In this document: positions 13,432 to 17,141 of the stretch, in pieces
Position numbering within the stretch: position 1 is the first letter of the stretch
Layout of the letters: each line of letters opens with the position of its first letter
DNA from: CAZIOH01 sp964540815
GTDB taxonomy: Bacteria > Myxococcota_A > Polyangia > Fen-1088
Direction: 5' to 3'
DNA length: 17,141 nt
NCBI GenBank assembly: GCA_964540815.1
Contig: CAZIOH010000120.1
Location: 1 to 17,141 of the forward strand
Notes under the pieces: generated by a model
Told to the model about the DNA's origin: nothing
The model's database searches: none
Seen by the model: the letters and a program-made list of their open reading frames with translations, nothing else
Position numbers and translations under genes: made by a program

Positions 13432-13466
13432 CCGCCGGCCGGAATGTCGCCCGACCTGGCGAGGTC

Positions 13467-13495
13467 ACACTGTGTGCGATAAAGTACTACAGTGT
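13467..13495 (+). promoter_or_regulatory. Putative yicC operon promoter/operator with 7-bp inverted repeat
   Basis: ACACTGT (13467-13473) and ACAGTGT (13489-13495) are perfect inverted arms 15 nt apart, enclosing the most A/T-rich stretch of the gap (GATAAAGTAC). TAAAGT or TACAGT could act as the -10. The left arm also overlaps the local palindrome CACAC-T-GTGTG (13466-13476). This is a candidate regulator site about 80-105 bp upstream of the yicC ATG. The 15-nt spacing does not fit a LexA box. Confidence 0.35.
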
Positions 13496-13571
13496 CCTTC
13501 TCCAGCAGCTGCCTCTGGCCGGAACCAACCATTGTCCACCTTGCCCGCTTGTCGCGAGTGAGCCCATCGCC

Positions 13572-14504
13572 ATGCGCAGCATGACCGGCTACGGGCGCGC
13601 GACCACAGCGTCCGGTCCCGCCAGGCTGTCGGACGACGGCGGGGTCGATCCCGGTTCCTCGCCGGAGCTCACCACCTGGGTGGTCGAGCTCCGCAGCGTC
13701 AACCACCGCGCGCTCGATCTCAAGATCCGCAGCCCCGAGTCGGACCCCTATTGCGACAACGAGCTCTCGCGCCTGATTCGCGCCACCATCGAGCGCGGCG
13801 CGATCACCGTCACCATCACGCCAGAGGGCAAGGCGGGAGCGGGTGGCGTCCTCGATCCCGCCCGGATCCGTCGCGTTCAAGCCGCCCTCGAGGACATTCG
13901 CCACGCGCTCGGTCTCGCCGCGCCCGTGGATCTCGCCACCGTCGCGGCCTTCTTGAACCTCGAGCTCGCGCACGAGGGGCAGACGGCGACCGGCCTCCGC
14001 GGGGAGGACCTGTGGCATGTCCTTCGGCCGGCGGTCGAGCGCGCGCTCGAGGGCCTCGCCGCCACCCGCGCCCGCGAAGGGGCCGCGCTGAAGGCCGACC
14101 TCGAGGCGCGCCTCGGCCGCCTCTCGGAGATCGTCACCGCCATCCGGGGCGGCCTCGAGGCGGCGCCCGAGCGCTTCGCACGCCGCCTGCACGAGAAGCT
14201 GGCCGCCCTGCAGGACCTCCCCGGCTACGATCGCGGGCGCACGGCCCAGGAGATCGCGCTCCTCGCCGATCGCCTCGACGTCAGCGAGGAGATCGTTCGC
14301 CTCGGCACCCACCTCGCGCACCTCGCCGAGTTGCTCGGCGCCGAGACCCCCGTGGGTCGGAAGCTGGACTTCGTCCTGCAGGAAATCGGGCGTGAAATCA
14401 ATACCTTGGGCTCGAAGGCCCAGGACGCCAGCGTGGCCGGGCTGGTCATCGAGGCCAAGTCGGAGCTGGAGAAGATCCGCGAGCAAGCACAGAATATAGA
14501 ATGA
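13572..14504 (+). CDS. yicC: YicC-family endoribonuclease
   Basis: The 310-residue product begins with the family signature 'MRSMTGYGRA', which fixes the ATG at 13572 although the ribosome site is poor. The YicC N-terminal domain has 'VVELRSVNHRALDLKIR', and the C-terminal DUF1732 domain ends with 'VGRKLDFVLQEIGREINTLGSKA' and 'SELEKIREQAQNIE'. Family members are RNases; in E. coli YicC affects small-RNA decay and stationary-phase survival. Compared with typical members (about 290 residues) there is an extra Ser/Gly/Asp-rich stretch of some 15 residues between 'GYGRA' and 'VVELRSVNHR' (about residues 15-33). The stop overlaps the start of gmk by 4 nt (ATGA), so the genes are translationally coupled. 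Confidence 0.95.
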   Translation: MRSMTGYGRATTASGPARLSDDGGVDPGSSPELTTWVVELRSVNHRALDLKIRSPESDPYCDNELSRLIRATIERGAITVTITPEGKAGAGGVLDPARIRRVQAALEDIRHALGLAAPVDLATVAAFLNLELAHEGQTATGLRGEDLWHVLRPAVERALEGLAATRAREGAALKADLEARLGRLSEIVTAIRGGLEAAPERFARRLHEKLAALQDLPGYDRGRTAQEIALLADRLDVSEEIVRLGTHLAHLAELLGAETPVGRKLDFVLQEIGREINTLGSKAQDASVAGLVIEAKSELEKIREQAQNIE

Positions 14505-15187
14505 TGAACAACCTGTCTGCCTCGGGCCGGCGCGGCCTCCTGCTGGTCATCTCGTCGCCCTCTGGCGCCGGCAAGACCACGCTCGCACGCATGCTGGCCG
14601 AATCGCAGAAGCTGGCCTTCTCGGTCTCGTACACCACCCGGGCGCCCCGTCCCGGCGAGCGCGACGCGGTCGACTACAAGTTCGTGACCGACGACGAGTT
14701 CTCGCGCATGGTGGCCGGCGGCGAGTTCGCCGAGTGGGCGGTGGTTCATGGCTACCGCTACGGCACCGCGGTTCACACCGTGGGGCGGGCCCTCGACGAT
14801 GGCACCGATTCGCTCTTCGACATCGACTGGCAGGGGGGCCAGCAGATCCGCAAGCAATGGCCGGACGAGAGCGTGCTGGTCTTCATCCTGCCGCCTTCGA
14901 TGGCCGAGCTCGAGCGCCGCCTGCGCCGCCGCGCCACCGACTCCCCCGAGACCATCCACCGGCGGCTGGCCACCGCCAAGCGCGAGCTCGAGCACTACGG
15001 CGAGTACGACTACCTGGTGGTCAACGACAACCTCGATCGCGCGCACCACCAGCTCGACGCCATCGTCGAGGCGGCCCGCTGCGCCCGCGCGCGCAAGGCC
15101 CACCTCGCCGAGCAGCTCCTCCTGGAGGCATCCGCCGCGACGACCGGGGGCACGGTCACCCCCCTCGTCTCGGCATCGCATGAATGA
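14501..15187 (+). CDS. gmk: Guanylate kinase
   Basis: The 228-residue product converts GMP to GDP with ATP and so supplies precursors for RNA, DNA and (p)ppGpp. The P-loop is 'SSPSGAGKTT' (about residues 18-27). The GMP-binding part has 'SVSYTTRAPRPGERDAVDY', 'FAEWAVVHGYRYGT' and 'DIDWQGGQQIR', and the lid/C-terminal part has 'VFILPPSMAELERRLRRR' and 'YDYLVVNDNLD'. It is about 20 residues longer than E. coli Gmk because of a C-terminal Ala/Thr/Ser tail. It overlaps yicC by 4 nt upstream, and its own TGA overlaps the ATG of rel by 4 nt, so all three are likely one transcript. No rpoZ follows. Confidence 0.97.
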   Translation: MMNNLSASGRRGLLLVISSPSGAGKTTLARMLAESQKLAFSVSYTTRAPRPGERDAVDYKFVTDDEFSRMVAGGEFAEWAVVHGYRYGTAVHTVGRALDDGTDSLFDIDWQGGQQIRKQWPDESVLVFILPPSMAELERRLRRRATDSPETIHRRLATAKRELEHYGEYDYLVVNDNLDRAHHQLDAIVEAARCARARKAHLAEQLLLEASAATTGGTVTPLVSASHE

Positions 15188-17141
15188 CTGAAGCCGTCCG
15201 CCAAATCGTCAGCGCCGTGGCCACCTACGATCCGGCCGCGGACGTGGGTCTCATCGAACGCTGCTACGACTTCGCCGCCGAGCGCCACGCCGGTCAGCGC
15301 CGCCGCTCGGGCGAGCCCTACGTGGTCCACCCGGTGGGCGTCGCGCGGATCATCTCCGATCTGCGCCTCGACGTGCCCTCGGTCTGCGCCGGCCTGCTGC
15401 ACGACTGCGTCGAGGACACCAGCGCCACCGCCGAGGACATCGGCCGCCTGTTCGGGCAGGAGATCCAGTTCCTGGTCGAGGGGGTGACCAAGCTCGGGCA
15501 GATCGCCTGGACCACCCGTGAAGAGCGCCAGGCCGAGAACTTTCGCAAGATGCTCCTCGCGATGGCCCGCGACATCCGGGTCATCCTGATCAAGCTCGCC
15601 GACCGCGTCGACAACATGCGGACCCTGCAGTACATGTCGCGCGACAAGCAGGAGCGGATCGCCCGCGAGACCCTGGAGATCTACGCCCCCCTGTCCAACC
15701 GCCTGGGGATCCAGTGGATGAAGATCGAGCTCGAGGACCTGGCCTTCCGCTACGTCGAGCCCCAGGCCTTCGCCGAGCTCCAGGCCAAGATGACCGAGAC
15801 CTCCGAGTCGCGGAGCGCCTACATCGCCGAGGTGGTGGCCAAGCTCAAGCAGGTGCTCGGCGAGGCCGAGATCGAGGCGCAGGTCTCGGGGCGCGCCAAG
15901 CACCTTTGGTCGATCTTCCAGAAGATGCGCAAGACCGGCCGCGACGTCGAGCAGATCTACGACGTGATCGCCTTCCGCCTGGTGGTGGGCTCGGTGCGCG
16001 ACTGCTACGGCGCGCTCGGGGTGGTCCATTCCAACTGGACGCCGATCCCCGGGCGCTTCAAGGACTTCATCGCGCTGCCGAAGCCCAACCTCTACCAGTC
16101 CCTGCACACCACGGTGATCGGACCGCGCACCGATCGGATGGAGGTGCAGATCCGCACCCAGGAGATGCACCGGATCGCCGAGCAGGGCATCGCCGCCCAC
16201 TGGAAGTACAAGGAGAAGAAGTCGGTCGGGTCCTCCGACGGGCAGGCCTTCGCCTGGCTGCGCCAGCTCATGGAGTGGCAGCGCGACCTCAAGGACCCGA
16301 CCGAGTTCCTCGAGACGGTGAAGATCGATCTGTTCCAGGACGAGGTGTTCGTCTTCACGCCGAAGGGCGACGTCAAGGCCCTGCCCAAGGGTTCGACCCC
16401 CATCGACTTCGCCTTCGCGGTTCACTCCAAGGTGGGGGAGATGTGCTCGGGCGCTCGGGTCAACGGGCTGATCGTCCCCCTGCGCTACGCCCTGCGGAAC
16501 GGCGACACCGTGGACATCCTGACCTCGCCGTCGCAGAAGCCTTCGAAGGACTGGCTGAAGTTCGTCGCCACCAGCCGGGCCCAGACCAAGATCCGGCACT
16601 TCTTGCGGATGGAGCAGCGCGATCGCAGCCGCCAGATGGGGCACGATCTCCTGAGCCGCGAGCTGCGCAAGCGCGGCTTCGGGCTACCCACCATGGAGCG
16701 AGAGGGGCTGGTCGAGCAGGCCGCCGCCCGCCTGCACCTCGGATCCTCCGAGGATCTGCTGGTGGCGGTGGGCTACGGCAAGCTGACGGTCGAGCAGGCG
16801 GCCAACGCCATCGCGCCCAAGGGCCCGAGCGAGGGCGCTCCGATGGTCGACGAGGCGCGGGGCGAGGCCCCGCTCTCCGGCCTGCGGCGGGCCCCGAAGC
16901 GCGCGGTGGGGGGAATCCGGGTGCAGGGCGAGTCCGACATCGTGGTGAAGTTCGCCAAGTGCTGTAGCCCGGTGCCTGGCGACTCCATCATCGGATTCAT
17001 CAGCCGCGGGCACGGCGTGTCGATCCACACCCACGATTGCCCGAAGGCCATGGCGCTCGATCCGGCGCGGCGGGTGGACGTCTCGTGGGACGACGAATCG
17101 AGGACCTTGCGGCCGGTCACCGTGGAGGTCCAGGCCGAGGA
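15184..17141 (+). CDS. spoT: Bifunctional (p)ppGpp synthetase/hydrolase, Rel/SpoT type (3' end outside the window)
   Basis: The first 652 codons of a RelA/SpoT homologue are present; the frame is open to the window edge. The HD hydrolase domain (about 20-180) keeps 'HPVGVA' and the HDxxED motif in 'LLHDCVEDT' (H73, D74), so pppGpp hydrolysis is likely intact. The synthetase domain (about 235-350) has 'GRAKHLWSIFQKMRK', 'GRFKDFIALPKPNLYQSLHT' and 'MEVQIRT'. The RFKD motif (291-294) is the RxKD type of bifunctional Rel/SpoT, not the acidic type of RelA. A TGS domain starts near 386 ('DEVFVFTPKGDVKALPKGSTPIDFAFAVH'). A zinc-finger/RIS segment has C593-C594, H610 and C619; the ACT domain lies beyond the edge. 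ATG 15184 overlaps the gmk stop by 4 nt. The enzyme sets the stringent-response alarmone level; 'rel' would be an equally good name. Confidence 0.96.
   Translation, partial: MTEAVRQIVSAVATYDPAADVGLIERCYDFAAERHAGQRRRSGEPYVVHPVGVARIISDLRLDVPSVCAGLLHDCVEDTSATAEDIGRLFGQEIQFLVEGVTKLGQIAWTTREERQAENFRKMLLAMARDIRVILIKLADRVDNMRTLQYMSRDKQERIARETLEIYAPLSNRLGIQWMKIELEDLAFRYVEPQAFAELQAKMTETSESRSAYIAEVVAKLKQVLGEAEIEAQVSGRAKHLWSIFQKMRKTGRDVEQIYDVIAFRLVVGSVRDCYGALGVVHSNWTPIPGRFKDFIALPKPNLYQSLHTTVIGPRTDRMEVQIRTQEMHRIAEQGIAAHWKYKEKKSVGSSDGQAFAWLRQLMEWQRDLKDPTEFLETVKIDLFQDEVFVFTPKGDVKALPKGSTPIDFAFAVHSKVGEMCSGARVNGLIVPLRYALRNGDTVDILTSPSQKPSKDWLKFVATSRAQTKIRHFLRMEQRDRSRQMGHDLLSRELRKRGFGLPTMEREGLVEQAAARLHLGSSEDLLVAVGYGKLTVEQAANAIAPKGPSEGAPMVDEARGEAPLSGLRRAPKRAVGGIRVQGESDIVVKFAKCCSPVPGDSIIGFISRGHGVSIHTHDCPKAMALDPARRVDVSWDDESRTLRPVTVEVQAE

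Noticed and set aside
13467..13495. A LexA-type SOS box (CTGT...ACAG) before yicC
   Set aside because: The halves are 15 nt apart instead of 8, so it does not fit a LexA site.
13311..13571. An N-terminal extension of YicC by 87 residues to 13311
   Set aside because: YicC proteins begin with 'M-RSMTGYGRA'; the extension is low complexity and covers the promoter region.
15010..16644. A 544-codon minus-strand frame opposite gmk and rel
   Set aside because: It is the antisense shadow of the conserved Rel/SpoT frame, which is complete across all domains.
1..17141. CRISPR arrays, tRNA or rRNA genes, complete insertion sequences
   Set aside because: No regularly spaced repeats, cloverleaf-like sequences, rRNA cores or transposase motifs were seen on either strand.

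Overview
The window is about 17 kb of very GC-rich DNA with single-copy housekeeping genes and several tetratricopeptide (TPR) proteins and lipoproteins. The codon bias is strongly G/C at third positions. Together with the yicC-gmk-rel cluster and the lipoprotein content, this suggests a Gram-negative bacterium of the Myxococcota or a neighbouring former-deltaproteobacterial lineage. That placement is inference; there is no rRNA in the window to fix it.

Layout. (1) Positions 1-718, minus strand: the N-terminal part of an AsmA/TamB-like membrane-anchored protein running off the left edge. (2) 817-3738, plus: DNA polymerase I (polA), with an intact 5' nuclease and polymerase but a 3'-5' exonuclease domain that has lost its metal ligands. 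(3) 3793-5370, plus: a lipoprotein joining TPR repeats to a C-terminal Zincin_1-type metallopeptidase (HEVGH). It converges on (4) 5387-6286, minus, an exported protein of unknown function with four cysteines and a Lys/Ala-rich insert. (5) 6327-9481, plus: an oligopeptide-type (SBP_bac_5) substrate-binding lipoprotein followed closely by an exported TPR protein; no permease or ATPase gene is visible. (6) 9553-11340, minus: a large lipoprotein with a probable degenerate CAP/SCP-like domain.

(7) 11341-13296 is an accessory patch. On the minus strand it carries a DUF1871-like small gene, a truncated DUF222/13E12-type HNH-endonuclease relative, and a vapBC toxin-antitoxin pair with a palindromic promoter/operator. 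Two diverged direct copies of a ~120-130 bp repeat of unknown nature flank the DUF222 remnant plus vapBC. This patch looks like a small recombination or insertion hot spot set between core genes.

(8) 13572-17141, plus: the stress and nucleotide operon yicC-gmk-rel(spoT), in which consecutive genes overlap by 4 nt (ATGA). It encodes the YicC RNase, guanylate kinase (GMP to GDP) and a bifunctional (p)ppGpp synthetase/hydrolase that uses GDP/GTP. rpoZ (RNA polymerase omega), which often lies between gmk and spoT in proteobacteria, is absent from this position.

No rRNA, tRNA, CRISPR array or complete insertion sequence was seen. The most notable points are the vapBC/DUF222/repeat patch, the TPR-metallopeptidase lipoprotein, and the proofreading-deficient polymerase I with poly-C tracts at its 5' end.
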